Shown: in pieces, positions 44,706 to 54,057 of the stretch
How the letters are laid out: the number at the start of each line of letters is the position of its first letter
Position numbering within the stretch: the first letter of the stretch is position 1
Assembly (NCBI RefSeq): GCF_003289955.1
Contig: NZ_QLZR01000001.1
Location: 868,001 to 932,000 of the forward strand
From: Planococcus halotolerans
Lineage (GTDB): Bacteria; Bacillota; Bacilli; Bacillales_A; Planococcaceae
DNA length: 64,000 bases
Direction of reading: 5' to 3'
The notes under the pieces: model-generated
Database searches by the model: none
Told to the model about the DNA's origin: nothing
What the model saw: only the letters and a program-made list of their open reading frames with translations
Position numbers and translations under genes: made by a program

Positions 44706-44942
44706 TTATCTTTCTTCCGCAACAAACGGAATAAGTGCCATGATACGAGCGCGTTTGATAGCGATTGTCAACTTACGTTGCCATTTAGCGCTTGTGCCTG
44801 TAACACGACGTGGCAAGATTTTTCCTCTTTCAGAAATGAATTTCTTCAATAGGTCAGTATCTTTATAGTCGATGTGCGTGATGTTGTTTGACGTAAAATA
44901 ACAAACCTTTTTACGCTTTTTGCCTCCGCGACGTGGTGCCAT
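44706..44942 (-). CDS. rpsR: 30S ribosomal protein bS18
   Basis: A 78-residue basic protein ([53 protein letters not shown]) which binds 16S rRNA together with bS6. RBS AAAGGAGG. Last gene of rpsF-ssb-rpsR. Confidence 0.98.
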   Translation of the reverse strand: MAPRRGGKKRKKVCYFTSNNITHIDYKDTDLLKKFISERGKILPRRVTGTSAKWQRKLTIAIKRARIMALIPFVAEER

Positions 44943-44993
44943 ATCGAATTACCTCCTTTTTGTTAAAATTTTAAGCCCTCTGGCCAGTCGTTC

Positions 44994-45482
44994 TTAGAAC
45001 GGCAAATCGTCATCCGATACTTCGATCGGGCCGCTGCCGCTTGAGAATGGATCCTGGTCTACACGGGTATGATTGTTTTGCTGACTTGTCGGTTGGTTCT
45101 GCTGATAGGATGATGGCTGTTGCCCTTGTGAACGGTCTGAACGGTCTGAACCGGCTCCGGCATTCCGCGGTTCAAGGAATTGAACGCTGTCCGCCACCAC
45201 TTCAGTCGTATATACACGTTTTCCATCCTGTCCCTCGTAGCTGCCTGTCTGGATGCGGCCTTCAACACCTGCCAAACTCCCTTTTTTAAGGAAATTCGCT
45301 GTGTTTTCAGCTTGTTTGCGCCAAACAGTACAGTTGATAAAATCCGCTTCCTTTTCACCTTGCGCATTGGAGAATGTACGGTTTACAGCAAGTGTAAAAC
45401 GTGCAACCGCCGCACCGCTTGGTGTGTAGCGAAGATCTGGATCTTTTGTAAGCCTTCCGACTAATACAACTCGGTTAATCAT
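44994..45482 (-). CDS. ssb: Single-stranded DNA-binding protein
   Basis: A 162-residue SSB: OB-fold domain [23 protein letters not shown] to about residue 110, a Gln/Ser-rich flexible linker ([19 protein letters not shown]), and the acidic tip [11 protein letters not shown] that recruits replication and repair partners. AAAGGAGG precedes the ATG. Confidence 0.98.
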   Translation of the reverse strand: MINRVVLVGRLTKDPDLRYTPSGAAVARFTLAVNRTFSNAQGEKEADFINCTVWRKQAENTANFLKKGSLAGVEGRIQTGSYEGQDGKRVYTTEVVADSVQFLEPRNAGAGSDRSDRSQGQQPSSYQQNQPTSQQNNHTRVDQDPFSSGSGPIEVSDDDLPF

Positions 45483-45532
45483 CAGAATTCAACCTCCTTT
45501 AAGTCAAAGTTATTTACAGCTCCATATGCTGC

Positions 45533-45820
45533 TTACGCGTCTTTGCGTACAGCGATATGGCGAATAATGTCTTCGTTAATGTTCGCAAGACGTGTAAATT
45601 CGTTGATAGCTTCAGATCCAGCGTTAGCTTTTACGATCTGGTAGAAACCTTCACGCAAATCGTTGATCTCGTAAGCTAAACGACGTTTACCCCACTCTTT
45701 CGACTCGATGATTTCAGCACCGTTAGTAGTAAGGACTTCGTTAAAACGCTCAACTAGCGCTTTTTTCGCTTCCTCTTCAATTGCAGGCTGAATAATGTAC
45801 ATTAGTTCATACTCTCTCAT
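45533..45820 (-). CDS. rpsF: 30S ribosomal protein bS6
   Basis: A 95-residue protein starting [22 protein letters not shown], with the [18 protein letters not shown] strand region. First gene of rpsF-ssb-rpsR with AAGGAGGTGA upstream. In Bacilli the leader of this operon can be bound by S6-S18; a GGGCCC-containing hairpin lies in the leader but I could not confirm the motif. Confidence 0.98.
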   Translation of the reverse strand: MREYELMYIIQPAIEEEAKKALVERFNEVLTTNGAEIIESKEWGKRRLAYEINDLREGFYQIVKANAGSEAINEFTRLANINEDIIRHIAVRKDA

Positions 45821-45906
45821 CGTGTTGTCACCTCCTTATGGACTTGGGCCCTACTGATTCCAGCGGGCAAGGAGCAAGCAATTAAAAATATTACTCACAT
45901 CACTGT

Positions 45907-45935
45907 ATTGTATCACAATTCGATAACTGCTGCAA
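45907..45935 (-). promoter_or_regulatory. Promoter of the rpsF-ssb-rpsR operon
   Basis: Minus strand: TTGCAG, 17 bases, TACAAT, giving a leader of about 80 bases before rpsF. Confidence 0.75.
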
Positions 45936-46077
45936 CTGTCATTTCCACTTTGAAATCGGCTATACTTTCATTAGAAGCTGTGTTTTATTGGTGTTGAATG
46001 ACTGCCTTCAAAGACGACCAATCCAACGTGAATTAAAATCCATGCAACCGACTTTCACATCATAAGGAAGTGAATCG

Positions 46078-46629
46078 ATGAAACCGTCCTCCGTAATTGA
46101 CTTGAAACTCGAAGAAGTCGTCACCAAAATGCTTTGGATCAATATCCTGCTGATAGCTGCTTTTGCGTCCGCCTATCATTTCTTAGTCGAACCTTTGGCA
46201 TTCGGATTCTCTCTCCGAGGCATCGCTTATTTCATAATCGGCTATATCGTACTGATCATTTTGCATGAATTATTCCACTTGATCGGATTCGTCATTTTCG
46301 GGAGAGTGCCGTTCTCGTCCCTAACCTATGGATTGGAACTTTCGAAAGGCTATGCTTACGCCACGACCAGTTCACCGCTTCAAAACAAAAAAATGCGCCA
46401 GGTGCTGCTGCTTCCCTTCTGGACGACCGCAGTAATTCCAACCATCATCGGCTTCTGGATCCAGGATCAGGTTCTTGTGCTGCTCGGTGCGATGCTCGCA
46501 GCCGGTGCTGCTGGAGATTTTTTCATGTACCGGGAATTGCGCAAAGAAAAAGACGAAGCCTGGATCCTTGATGATCCATCCGAGCCCCGTCTTCATGTAT
46601 ATGATGAGTATCCAAATCCCGAAGAATAG
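46078..46629 (+). CDS. DUF3267 family membrane protein, putative zinc metalloprotease
   Basis: A 183-residue protein with about four membrane helices. HELFH within IILHELFHLIGFVIFG (residues about 62-77) is an HExxH zinc motif in a membrane helix, as in site-2-type proteases, and the family pattern SKGYAYATTSSPLQNKKMRQVLLLPF follows. DUF3267 proteins (for example YhaO-region genes) are uncharacterised. Start ATG with AAGGAAGTG upstream. It is the only plus-strand gene in this arm, divergent from rpsF. Confidence 0.75.
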   Translation: MKPSSVIDLKLEEVVTKMLWINILLIAAFASAYHFLVEPLAFGFSLRGIAYFIIGYIVLIILHELFHLIGFVIFGRVPFSSLTYGLELSKGYAYATTSSPLQNKKMRQVLLLPFWTTAVIPTIIGFWIQDQVLVLLGAMLAAGAAGDFFMYRELRKEKDEAWILDDPSEPRLHVYDEYPNPEE

Positions 46630-46681
46630 CTGCGTCTTAGACGTGCTGGTTCTTTGGGATTTTTGCTTTTTAATGTCTCGC

Positions 46682-46822
46682 GGGTGCCGTCGCTTTTCTA
46701 TTGTCCAGACTCCAACGGCCAACTCCTCGAGTCGTAAGTCAACCCAGCTGCCGTGGCAAAGAACGCCACTCTGCTGGTCTGCCTTACGCTTGTCGGAGCT
46801 GAACGGCCGTTTCCGCTTTTCT
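46682..46822. repeat. Intergenic repeat family A, copy A4
   Basis: Opens with the tail module GGGTGCCGTCGCTTTTCTA, then TTGTCCAGACTCCAACGGCC. About 58 bases here are identical to the A5-A6 junction at 60.24 kb. Ends CGGCCGTTTCCGCTTTTCT, overlapping the stop codon of the minus-strand gene at 46822 by one base. Confidence 0.85.
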
Positions 46823-47196
46823 TAGACGTACGCAATATCCCAATTCCCACTCGAAATCTTCGTTTTCAAAAGGCTTTTGTCTTTTGCCAGGTAAACTGTA
46901 GCTTCCAGAACTTCGCCGTTAACTTCAACAGGAATTACCGATTTTTCGTAAAGATCGGTTAATTCATCCCCTGTGCAATCCTCCAGAAAATCGAGTGCCG
47001 GCCACAGCACTTCCGGAATTTCATAAACTTCGCCGTGGATTTGATCTGTACCCTCCAGGCTCATCGCCGGATAGCCAAGACCTGTATCATAAAGTGAACC
47101 TGCAGCAACTGCCTGCTCAGCTTTCAAAGATGCTTCTTCCAAATAGAAATGATATTTTCCACCTGTCTTTAAAGTTCCGTATACAAATAACAACAT
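46822..47196 (-). CDS. Gamma-glutamylcyclotransferase-like protein
   Basis: A 124-residue small protein of the GGCT/AIG2-like fold. FVYGTLKTGGKYHFYL is the signature substrate loop (YGTL), and VYEIPEVLWPALDFLEDCTGDE carries the usual acidic catalytic residue. Members cyclise gamma-glutamyl compounds or trim modified lysines; substrate unknown. ATG at 47196 follows GGGAGGG; the frame extends 11 codons upstream without a site. Its stop codon is in the end of repeat A4. Confidence 0.82.
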   Translation of the reverse strand: MLLFVYGTLKTGGKYHFYLEEASLKAEQAVAAGSLYDTGLGYPAMSLEGTDQIHGEVYEIPEVLWPALDFLEDCTGDELTDLYEKSVIPVEVNGEVLEATVYLAKDKSLLKTKISSGNWDIAYV

Positions 47197-47211
47197 GTTT
47201 TTTCCCTCCCA

Positions 47212-47244
47212 AAATAAAACCGGATGCAAATAGGCATCCGGTTT
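47212..47244 (-). terminator. Terminator of ychF
   Basis: AAACCGGATGC/GCATCCGGTTT followed by TTATTTTGG on the minus strand. It overlaps the beginning of the leader of the downstream gene. Confidence 0.8.
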
Positions 47245-47314
47245 GGTTTATTATTCCTGACTCGGTATGTCGCCCTAGTTATTTTGAATTGTATCCATGG
47301 CAACATCCAACGTC

Positions 47315-48415
47315 TTAAACATTAAATCTAAACAACATAACGTCGCCGTCTTTGACAAGATATTCCTTGCCTTCCTGGCGAACTTTCCCTGCTTCTTTTG
47401 CGGCAGCCATTGAACCGGCTTCCACTAAATCTTCATACGCCACTGTTTCTGCACGAATAAAACCGCGCTCGAAATCGGAGTGGATGATACCGGCACATTG
47501 CGGTGCTTTCATTCCTTTTTTGAATGTCCAGGCACGGACTTCCTGCACGCCGGCAGTAAAATATGTAGCCAGGCCAAGCAAACTGTACGATGCTTTGACC
47601 AATTGGTCCAAGCCCGATTCTTTAATGCCAAGTTCTTCAAGGAACATTTCTTTTTCCTCATCTTCAAGCTCGGCCATTTCTTCCTCGATTTTCGCACAAA
47701 CAACAATGACATCCGAATTATCTTCAGCTGCATATTCACGTACTTTCTGTACATACGGATTACTGTCAGCTTCAGCAATTTCATCTTCAGACACGTTGGC
47801 AACATAAAGCATAGGCTTTAACGTCAATAAATTCAAGTTTTTTGCAATGCGCATTTCATCTTCTGTGAAATCAATGGACCGCGCAAGCTTTCCGTCTTCA
47901 AATGCTTCACGCAATTTGAAAAGAACCGGCTCTTCAGCAACAGCCTCTTTGTCTTTTTGCTTCACAAGTTTCGCTGCGCGCGCAATTCTCTTTTCGATGC
48001 TTTCCATATCAGCCAAGATCAATTCAAGGTTGATAACTTCGATATCAGAAACCGGATCTACATTTCCTGACACGTGCGTAATGTTGTCATCTGCAAAACA
48101 GCGTACAACCTGGCAGATGGCATCCACTTCACGGATATGCGAAAGGAATTTATTTCCAAGACCTTCCCCTTTGCTGGCTCCTTTAACGATGCCGGCAATA
48201 TCGGTGAATTCAAAAGCTGTCGGAATGGTTTTCTTCGGTACGACTAATTCAGTCAGTTTGTCCAAGCGCTCATCCGGGACTTCTACAATTCCGACGTTTG
48301 GATCTATTGTACAGAACGGATAGTTTGCTGCTTCCGCGCCTGCTTTTGTTATGGCGTTAAATAATGTGGATTTCCCAACGTTTGGTAATCCTACAATCCC
48401 TGCAGTTAATGCCAA
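47315..48415 (-). CDS. ychF: Redox-regulated ATPase/GTPase YchF (YyaF)
   Basis: A 366-residue Obg-superfamily P-loop protein that prefers ATP. The start ALTAGIVGLPNVGKSTLFNAITKA has the P-loop; DPNVGIVEVPDERLD, DIAGIVKGASKGEGLGNKFL (switch and G3), and the C-terminal TGS-like domain (RAWTFKKGMKAPQCAGIIHSDFERGFIRAE) complete the family pattern. It associates with ribosomes. The start is probably TTG at 48415, giving the family-typical MALTAG; a GTG three codons upstream is too close to the ribosome site. Confidence 0.95.
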   Translation of the reverse strand: MALTAGIVGLPNVGKSTLFNAITKAGAEAANYPFCTIDPNVGIVEVPDERLDKLTELVVPKKTIPTAFEFTDIAGIVKGASKGEGLGNKFLSHIREVDAICQVVRCFADDNITHVSGNVDPVSDIEVINLELILADMESIEKRIARAAKLVKQKDKEAVAEEPVLFKLREAFEDGKLARSIDFTEDEMRIAKNLNLLTLKPMLYVANVSEDEIAEADSNPYVQKVREYAAEDNSDVIVVCAKIEEEMAELEDEEKEMFLEELGIKESGLDQLVKASYSLLGLATYFTAGVQEVRAWTFKKGMKAPQCAGIIHSDFERGFIRAETVAYEDLVEAGSMAAAKEAGKVRQEGKEYLVKDGDVMLFRFNV

Positions 48416-48502
48416 AGGATTCACGACCTTTCTTCTTTGAAAAACGATTTATTTTTATACAGCCATTCTATTATAGGAACAGAACACTAAAATGTCCATT
48501 AA

Positions 48503-48709
48503 TCATTCCGCTTCTGTTTCTGCCTTCACAAGAACCTTTTTCATTTTTTTATTGAATTCAACTCTCGGAATCATGACACTGTGCTGGCACCCTTCACATT
48601 TGATGCGGATATCGGCGCCCATCCGGATTATCTTCCAGGCGTTTGCGCCGCAAGGATGCCCTTTCTTCATTTCGACGACATCATTCAAACCGAATTCCTT
48701 CATTTCCAT
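48503..48709 (-). CDS. DUF951 family protein
   Basis: A 68-residue protein with FGLNDVVEMKKGHPCGANAWKIIRMGADIRIKCEGCQHSVMIPR, containing CG and CEGC cysteines that could bind zinc, as in the DUF951 family found beside ychF in Bacilli. ATG at 48709 has GGAAGGAG 8 bases upstream; the longer frame would overlap mscS. Function unknown, possibly nucleic-acid binding. Confidence 0.88.
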   Translation of the reverse strand: MEMKEFGLNDVVEMKKGHPCGANAWKIIRMGADIRIKCEGCQHSVMIPRVEFNKKMKKVLVKAETEAE

Positions 48710-48762
48710 CGCCCATTCTCCTTCCGTATCAACCGACCCTAAAAATTCGATTTCTTCAATCT

Positions 48763-49677
48763 TCACTTCTTGGCAATTGCCGCTGAATTCGAAGCTTCGG
48801 GTGAACGCTGCATCATCACCATTCGAGGATAAGGAATTTCAACTCCGCGTTTATCGAGGTATTCCTTCAAATCGCGTCGCATGCTTCTGGCAATTGCAAA
48901 ATGCTGCATCGGCAGCGTTTCCGCGGTAATGCGCATAACCACTTCAGTTGTCGTCAAATTCTGTACACCCAGCAGCTCAGCCGGTTTGATGATCTGTTCG
49001 TAGCGGTCCTGCAAAGTTTCAAGAAACTCTACGATGAGATTTTCCACTTTTGCAATATCCGATTCATAGGAAATATTGACATCCACTACAGCAATCGAAT
49101 TATGAATGGAAAAGTTGACGACATCTGTGACATTGCCATTCGGGAATATAAATAACTCCCCTGTCCACGCCTTCACTTTTGTCGTCCGCAAGCCAATTTC
49201 TTCAACCGTTCCTTCGGCTAGGCCGATACGTACATAATCACCGACCGAAAACTGGTCTTCGAAAATGATGAAGAATCCGGTGATGATATCCCGCACAAGG
49301 TTCTGCGCACCGAAGCCGATGGCGAGGCCCAGTACACCGGCCCCTGCGATCAAACCGGTGATATCTATATTGATCGCAGACAACACCGCTATGATCGCGA
49401 CAAAATAAACCACGTAAGCTACGACATTTTCCAGCAGCTTAGATAAGGTCTGCTGACGGCGTTCATTGTATTTCAAAGGTCCTCTGATTCGTACCGAGAA
49501 TGTTTTCCGTACAACCAATCTTGCAACGATTACAACGATATAGGCGGCAATTGAAATCAGGATTATTTTTATAAAGACCCAACCCAGTCCGATCCACATC
49601 TCTTCATTCGTCATCATTTCATAAGCTGTCCGGTAAAGGCTTGACCAACTTATTCCTGTTTCGCTATCTAAACCCAT
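48763..49677 (-). CDS. Small-conductance mechanosensitive channel (MscS family)
   Basis: A 304-residue membrane channel. Three helices precede the MscS core: IILISIAAYIVVIVARLVV, VAYVVYFVAIIAVLSAINI, and the glycine/alanine-rich pore helix GLIAGAGVLGLAIGFGAQNLVRDIITGFFIIFEDQF. The soluble beta domain follows (GDYVRIGLAEGTVEEIGLRTTKVKAWTGELFIFPNG). It opens on membrane tension to release solutes during osmotic downshock. ATG at 49677 follows AAGGAA. Confidence 0.93.
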   Translation of the reverse strand: MGLDSETGISWSSLYRTAYEMMTNEEMWIGLGWVFIKIILISIAAYIVVIVARLVVRKTFSVRIRGPLKYNERRQQTLSKLLENVVAYVVYFVAIIAVLSAINIDITGLIAGAGVLGLAIGFGAQNLVRDIITGFFIIFEDQFSVGDYVRIGLAEGTVEEIGLRTTKVKAWTGELFIFPNGNVTDVVNFSIHNSIAVVDVNISYESDIAKVENLIVEFLETLQDRYEQIIKPAELLGVQNLTTTEVVMRITAETLPMQHFAIARSMRRDLKEYLDKRGVEIPYPRMVMMQRSPEASNSAAIAKK

Positions 49678-49690
49678 TTCGTTCACTTCC

Positions 49691-50407
49691 TTAAGGCATT
49701 AAATTGAATTGATAAATCACCGTGACTGCCAATGCAACAACTAAAATACCCGGCAATAAATTCGCCACTCTAATTTTCGTAATGCCCATCAAGTTCAAAC
49801 CGATTGCAACAATCATCACACCACCGGTAGCTGACATTTCAGCAATAAACAGATCCAGTGCCGCTTCCGGAATGATCAAACTGATTTGCGTCGCAAAAAG
49901 CGCAATCAAACCCTGGTATACAAAAACTGGTGCAGCGGACAACATTACGCCTATGCCAAGCGTCGATGCTAAAATAATCGACGTAAAGCCATCAATAATT
50001 CCCTTGGAAATGAGAACTCCGTGCTCATTGCTCAGTCCGCTTTCCAATGCTCCAATGACGCCCATCGCTCCGATGACAAATATCAAGGTAGCGGTAACAA
50101 ATCCTTGAGCGATGCTCCCTTTACTCTCTTTCGCGCCAAGCTTCACTTCAATCCAGTGGCCTAATCGATTCAGTTTCTGATCAAGATCTGCCCATTCCCC
50201 GAGCACTGTTCCCAGCACAAGGCTGATTATGACAATCACAAAATTCTGGCTTCCGAATCCCATTTGCAAACCCAGTACAACTACCGCAAGCCCAATGGCA
50301 TACATCACTGTCTCTTTCATCTTTTCAGGGATATTCCGGAGAGCTCTGCCGATAAGGGTTCCCACAATTATTAATGCCGCATTTATCAAAGTTCCCAAGA
50401 GAACCAT
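49691..50407 (-). CDS. DUF554 family membrane protein
   Basis: A 238-residue protein with about seven membrane helices (MVLLGTLINAALIIVGTLIGRAL, YAIGLAVVVLGLQMGFGSQNF, FVTATLIFVIGAMGVIGALESG). It matches the DUF554/YdfK family of uncharacterised, probably transport-related proteins. The last codons lie 14 bases before the start of mscS, so the two may be co-transcribed. Confidence 0.85.
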   Translation of the reverse strand: MVLLGTLINAALIIVGTLIGRALRNIPEKMKETVMYAIGLAVVVLGLQMGFGSQNFVIVIISLVLGTVLGEWADLDQKLNRLGHWIEVKLGAKESKGSIAQGFVTATLIFVIGAMGVIGALESGLSNEHGVLISKGIIDGFTSIILASTLGIGVMLSAAPVFVYQGLIALFATQISLIIPEAALDLFIAEMSATGGVMIVAIGLNLMGITKIRVANLLPGILVVALAVTVIYQFNLMP

Positions 50408-50487
50408 TTATCCAGCTCCTTCCCCCACTCTATAAACACAGCATTTAATTTCACGCTGTATCGCTTCAGCACATAAACAGAACCTAT

Positions 50488-50514
50488 TCCCCATGGATGG
50501 AGAATAGGCACGTC
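50488..50514 (-). terminator. Weak terminator after parB
   Basis: CCTATTCTCCAT/ATGGGGAATAGG hairpin with a broken T run on the minus strand. Confidence 0.5.
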
Positions 50515-50517
50515 TCG

Positions 50518-51351
50518 TTAATTCAAAAGTTCTAAAATACGTTCCAGATCTTCTTCCGAGAAAAATTCGATTTCAATTTTTCCTTTGTTCTTGTTTTTCT
50601 TGATTTGCACATTCGTACCGAAACGATCGCGAAGCTCAGATTGTTTTTCTTCTATAAAGATATCTTTCTTTTTCTCAATTGTTTCACGTGGAACATCTTC
50701 ATTCATTCGCTGTACCAGGTTCTCAAGCTGGCGGACATTCAAATTGTCTTTGACAACTTTTTCCGCTATTTCTGGAATGCTCTTCTTTGAACGCAGCCCG
50801 AGCAGCGTCCGACCATGCCCCATCGACAATTTCTTCTCTGAAATTAGCTGGCGGACATCTTTTGGCAATGCCAATAAACGGACATGGTTCGCAATATGAG
50901 GACGGCTTTTCCCTAAACGGAACGCGAGTTGTTCCTGGGTCAGATTTAATGCTTCCATTAATTTCTGGTAAGCTTCGGCCTCTTCAATCGGCGTTAAATC
51001 TTCCCGTTGAAGATTTTCTAATATAGCAAGTTCCATCATTTGCTGGTCTGTCAGCTCTTTAATGATTGCTGGAATTTCATCCAGTTTTGATAGTTTAGCA
51101 GCACGAAAACGACGCTCACCAACCACCAATTCGAAATGTTTTCCTGCTTTTCTTACTACAACCGGCTGCAGGATGCCGTGTTCTTTAATCGATTCCGCCA
51201 GTTCATTTAATGCGGCATCATCGAAAATTTTACGCGGTTGGTATGGATTCGCTTTTATATCAGAAATGCTGATTTGACTAACCGTTTCATTTTTCGTTAA
51301 ATTCTCACCTGGAAACAACGCGTTGATGCCTTTGCCCAATCCTTTAGCCAT
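50518..51351 (-). CDS. parB: Chromosome-partitioning protein ParB (Spo0J)
   Basis: A 277-residue ParB CTPase. It starts MAKGLGKGINALFPG. The N-terminal ParB domain has VVVRKAGKHFELVVGERRFRAAKLSKLDEIPAII (CTP-binding GERRFRA) and QMMELAILENLQREDLTPIEEA. An HTH (LTQEQLAFRLGKSRPHIANHVRLLALP) binds parS, and a C-terminal dimerisation segment (GKIEIEFFSEEDLERILELL) ends the protein. With ParA it organises the origin region. Contains a parS site in its own coding sequence. Overlaps parA by eight bases. Confidence 0.96.
   Translation of the reverse strand: MAKGLGKGINALFPGENLTKNETVSQISISDIKANPYQPRKIFDDAALNELAESIKEHGILQPVVVRKAGKHFELVVGERRFRAAKLSKLDEIPAIIKELTDQQMMELAILENLQREDLTPIEEAEAYQKLMEALNLTQEQLAFRLGKSRPHIANHVRLLALPKDVRQLISEKKLSMGHGRTLLGLRSKKSIPEIAEKVVKDNLNVRQLENLVQRMNEDVPRETIEKKKDIFIEEKQSELRDRFGTNVQIKKNKNKGKIEIEFFSEEDLERILELLN
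50680..50695. promoter_or_regulatory. parS site inside parB
   Basis: Minus strand TGTTCCACGTGAAACA, a perfect match to the TGTTNCACGTGAAACA consensus and in the same place as the parS inside spo0J of B. subtilis. Confidence 0.93.
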
Positions 51352-52159
51352 TACGAATCACTTCCCTCGCCAATTCTAAATACATTTCCGCGCCTTTTGA
51401 TTTTGCATCATAGATGATAATCGGTTCGCCATGGCTCGGTGCTTCGCTTAAGCGCACATTCCGGGGAATGATGGTCCGATAAACTTTGTCCTGGAAATAT
51501 TTTTTCACTTCTTCGATGACCTGGATACCCAGATTTGTGCGGGCATCGAGCATCGTCAATAACACACCGTCAATCTGTAAGTCGTGGTTCAAATGCTTTT
51601 GGACCAGGCGAATAGTGCTCAATAATTGGCTAAGCCCCTCAAGTGCATAGTATTCACATTGCACTGGAATAATAATCGCGTCTGAAGCAGTAAGGGAGTT
51701 GATTGTCAGCAAGCCGAGTGAAGGTGGACAGTCAATGATTATGTAATCGTACATCTCTTTGACCTCTTCAAGTGCATTTTTCAAACGTACTTCCCGCGAC
51801 ATCGTGGACACCAATTCTATTTCGGCACCTGCCAGAGATATGGTAGCCGGTACAACATGAAGATTTTCAACTTTTGTTTCCATGATTGTATCTTTTATGT
51901 CAACGTCATCGATCATAACTTCATAAATGCATTGGTCGACGTCTCCTTTATTGACGCCTACTCCGCTGGTTGCGTTCCCTTGCGGATCTATATCTATTAA
52001 AAGAACTTTTTTGCCTAAATATGCAAGGCAGGCACTTAAGTTCACTGAAGATGTTGTTTTTCCTACGCCGCCTTTCTGATTGGCGATCGCAATTGTTCTA
52101 CCCACACCTGCACCAACTTTCTTTATTCTCTTCTCATTTTTACGGGAAACAGAGCTCAC
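51344..52159 (-). CDS. parA: Chromosome-partitioning ATPase ParA (Soj)
   Basis: A 271-residue deviant Walker ATPase: GRTIAIANQKGGVGKTTSSVNLSACLAYLG (deviant Walker A KGGVGKT), DIDPQGNATSG, DYIIIDCPPSLGLLTINSL. It binds DNA non-specifically as an ATP dimer and in Bacillus also controls DnaA. The GTG at 52159 follows GGGGAGG at 10 bases, giving about 20 residues more than the short B. subtilis Soj start near GRTIAIA; the strong ribosome site favours the long form. Confidence 0.95.
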   Translation of the reverse strand: MSSVSRKNEKRIKKVGAGVGRTIAIANQKGGVGKTTSSVNLSACLAYLGKKVLLIDIDPQGNATSGVGVNKGDVDQCIYEVMIDDVDIKDTIMETKVENLHVVPATISLAGAEIELVSTMSREVRLKNALEEVKEMYDYIIIDCPPSLGLLTINSLTASDAIIIPVQCEYYALEGLSQLLSTIRLVQKHLNHDLQIDGVLLTMLDARTNLGIQVIEEVKKYFQDKVYRTIIPRNVRLSEAPSHGEPIIIYDAKSKGAEMYLELAREVIRNG

Positions 52160-52224
52160 GCTTTTGTTTCCTCCCCGTCATCCTATTGTATCAAAATAAT
52201 TCTACAGTAGGATTACAAAGCTAT

Positions 52225-52259
52225 TAAAAAAAGCCTTTCCCTCGCAGGAAAGAGCTTTT
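52225..52259 (-). terminator. Terminator of noc
   Basis: AAAGCTC.TTTCC pairs with GGAAAGGCTTT and ends in T7 on the minus strand, overlapping the noc stop codon. Confidence 0.8.
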
Positions 52260-53118
52260 ATGATTTTTTCTTCGGTATTTTCACTGTTATTTGGTAATAA
52301 TCGTCATGCTCTTCTTCTTCAGAAGAAACATCAATACCACTTTTGGTCACCATTGTCAGCGATTGCTTGATCGTATTCATCGCAATCCGCACATCGCGGC
52401 TGAACGCTTTGCGTTTCGGTTTCGCTTTTTTCGGTTCAGTCGACAGATGGTTTTTCACTTTTAACTCCAGTTGCTTAACGTTAAGATTCTGCTCAACCGT
52501 TTCATTAAAGAATTTCAGCTGTACAGCAGGATCTTTCAATTGCAGCAGCACTCTCGCATGGCGTTCCGTTATTACCCGATCCAATAAAGCCTGCTGGAGT
52601 TCTTTAGGCAATTTCAGTAATCGAAGTTTATTGGACACAGTAGACTGCCCTTTGCCCAAACGCTGGGCTAAAGCTTCCTGTGTAATATCATGGATTTCCA
52701 GGAGATTTTGATACGCATTGGCTTCCTCAATAGATGTCAGCTCTTCGCGTTGCAGATTCTCTATTAAAGCAATGGACGCTGTTTCTTTATCGTTCAATTG
52801 ACGGACGATAGCCGGTACTTCTTCCCAGCCCAAAGATTTCATTGCCCGATAACGCCGCTCCCCTGCAATGATTTCATAATTATCATCTTCATCCACACGG
52901 ACGACAATCGGTTGAATGACCCCGTGCATATGAATGGTCCGTGCCAATTCTTCGATCTTTTCTTCATCAAAGATTGTTCTCGGCTGGAACTTATTCGCAA
53001 TTACTTTATCAATCGGCAGTTTGACAACTTCTTCAGAAGCTTCACTCACCGGTTTATCAACAACTTCTGTCTCTTCTTTATCTCCGCCCCCGAAGAAACG
53101 TGAAAAAGGACTTTTCAT
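52258..53118 (-). CDS. noc: Nucleoid occlusion protein Noc
   Basis: A 286-residue ParB paralogue. The amphipathic N-terminus [15 protein letters not shown] is the membrane-targeting segment typical of Noc. Then come [66 protein letters not shown] and the HTH ([27 protein letters not shown]). It binds ATTTCCCGGGAAAT sites and keeps the division ring away from the nucleoid. ATG at 53118 follows AAGGTGG. The adjacent rsmG gene and intervening parS site match B. subtilis order. Confidence 0.95.
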   Translation of the reverse strand: MKSPFSRFFGGGDKEETEVVDKPVSEASEEVVKLPIDKVIANKFQPRTIFDEEKIEELARTIHMHGVIQPIVVRVDEDDNYEIIAGERRYRAMKSLGWEEVPAIVRQLNDKETASIALIENLQREELTSIEEANAYQNLLEIHDITQEALAQRLGKGQSTVSNKLRLLKLPKELQQALLDRVITERHARVLLQLKDPAVQLKFFNETVEQNLNVKQLELKVKNHLSTEPKKAKPKRKAFSRDVRIAMNTIKQSLTMVTKSGIDVSSEEEEHDDYYQITVKIPKKKS

Positions 53119-53191
53119 CCTCAAGCACCACCTTTTTAAAGCTCACTTGTACACAATTCGCTGTTTCTGATCCAATACCTGCTTTTGTCAA

Positions 53192-53207
53192 TGTTTCACG
53201 TGAAACA
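53192..53207. promoter_or_regulatory. parS site between noc and rsmG
   Basis: Perfect palindrome TGTTTCACGTGAAACA. Confidence 0.95.
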
Positions 53208-53222
53208 TTCATTTTCGCCTTT

Positions 53223-53936
53223 TCAGGAAATAGGCGATTTATTTGGTACGCCCGGTTTTCTCGGGTACTTTTTCGGTGTTTCCTTAAACTTACGGAATAC
53301 CTGCAGATAACGCTCGCTTTCTTCTATCGGCAAGGTGAAAGCATATACGTTTTCCTGTTTAACTCCAAGTTTATCAAGCGCCGGTTTAGCGTCTTTTAAC
53401 TCATCAGGTGCAGAAGCTGCTTTCATAGCTGCAAATATACCGCCATTTTTCACAAGCGGCACACATAACTCCGCTAATACGGACAATCTTGCAACAGCTC
53501 TGGCAGTCACGAGGTCATATTTTGCGCGGTGCAGGGATTGGCCAAAATCTTCAGCACGGGCATGGACAAATTCGACATTATCCAATTCCAATTTCTCGCT
53601 TAAATGATTAAGGAAATTTATGCGTTTATTCAATGAATCCACTATCGTCACCTGGATATGGGGGAAACAGATCTTCAACGGAATGCTTGGAAATCCGGCT
53701 CCCGCTCCCACGTCACAAACTTTCAGCGGCTTAGTGAAATCCAAGTAAAAAGCGGCTGTTATGGAGTCGTAAAAATGCTTTAAATAAACAGATGGCTGAT
53801 CAGTAATGGCAGTCAGATTCATCTTTTCGTTCCATTCAACCAATTCTTGATAATAGGTGCTGAACTGTTGAAGCTGCCGGTCGTTCAGTTCAATTCCTTT
53901 TTCACTGAGGGCGTCTTTAAATTGCTGTTCATTCAA
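53223..53936 (-). CDS. rsmG: 16S rRNA (guanine527-N7)-methyltransferase RsmG
   Basis: A 237-residue SAM-dependent methyltransferase: [17 protein letters not shown] at the start, motif [32 protein letters not shown], and [10 protein letters not shown]. It modifies G527 of 16S rRNA; loss gives low-level streptomycin resistance. GAGGGAGGAAG precedes the ATG. Follows mnmG as usual, but here the gap to mnmG holds a terminator and a large repeat. Confidence 0.97.
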   Translation of the reverse strand: MNEQQFKDALSEKGIELNDRQLQQFSTYYQELVEWNEKMNLTAITDQPSVYLKHFYDSITAAFYLDFTKPLKVCDVGAGAGFPSIPLKICFPHIQVTIVDSLNKRINFLNHLSEKLELDNVEFVHARAEDFGQSLHRAKYDLVTARAVARLSVLAELCVPLVKNGGIFAAMKAASAPDELKDAKPALDKLGVKQENVYAFTLPIEESERYLQVFRKFKETPKKYPRKPGVPNKSPIS

Positions 53937-53989
53937 TTCGCTTCTTCCTCCCTCTTTTTGTTCAACTTTCGCGTACTTGTATCATATGT

Positions 53990-54019
53990 AAAAAGGGCTG
54001 GTGTATCCCAGCCCTTTTA
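53990..54019. terminator. Terminator-like hairpin upstream of rsmG
   Basis: AAAAGGGCTGG/CCCAGCCCTTTT with a five-base loop. It could end the mnmE-mnmG transcript on the minus strand before rsmG. Confidence 0.8.
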
Positions 54020-54057
54020 ATCGGCTTTTGTTAATGTTTTTTTTATGTCTACTTCAA

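Noticed and set aside
48763..48766. Longer DUF951 protein starting at 48766
   Set aside because: The extra 19 residues have no ribosome site and overlap mscS; the ATG at 48709 has a strong site and fits family length.
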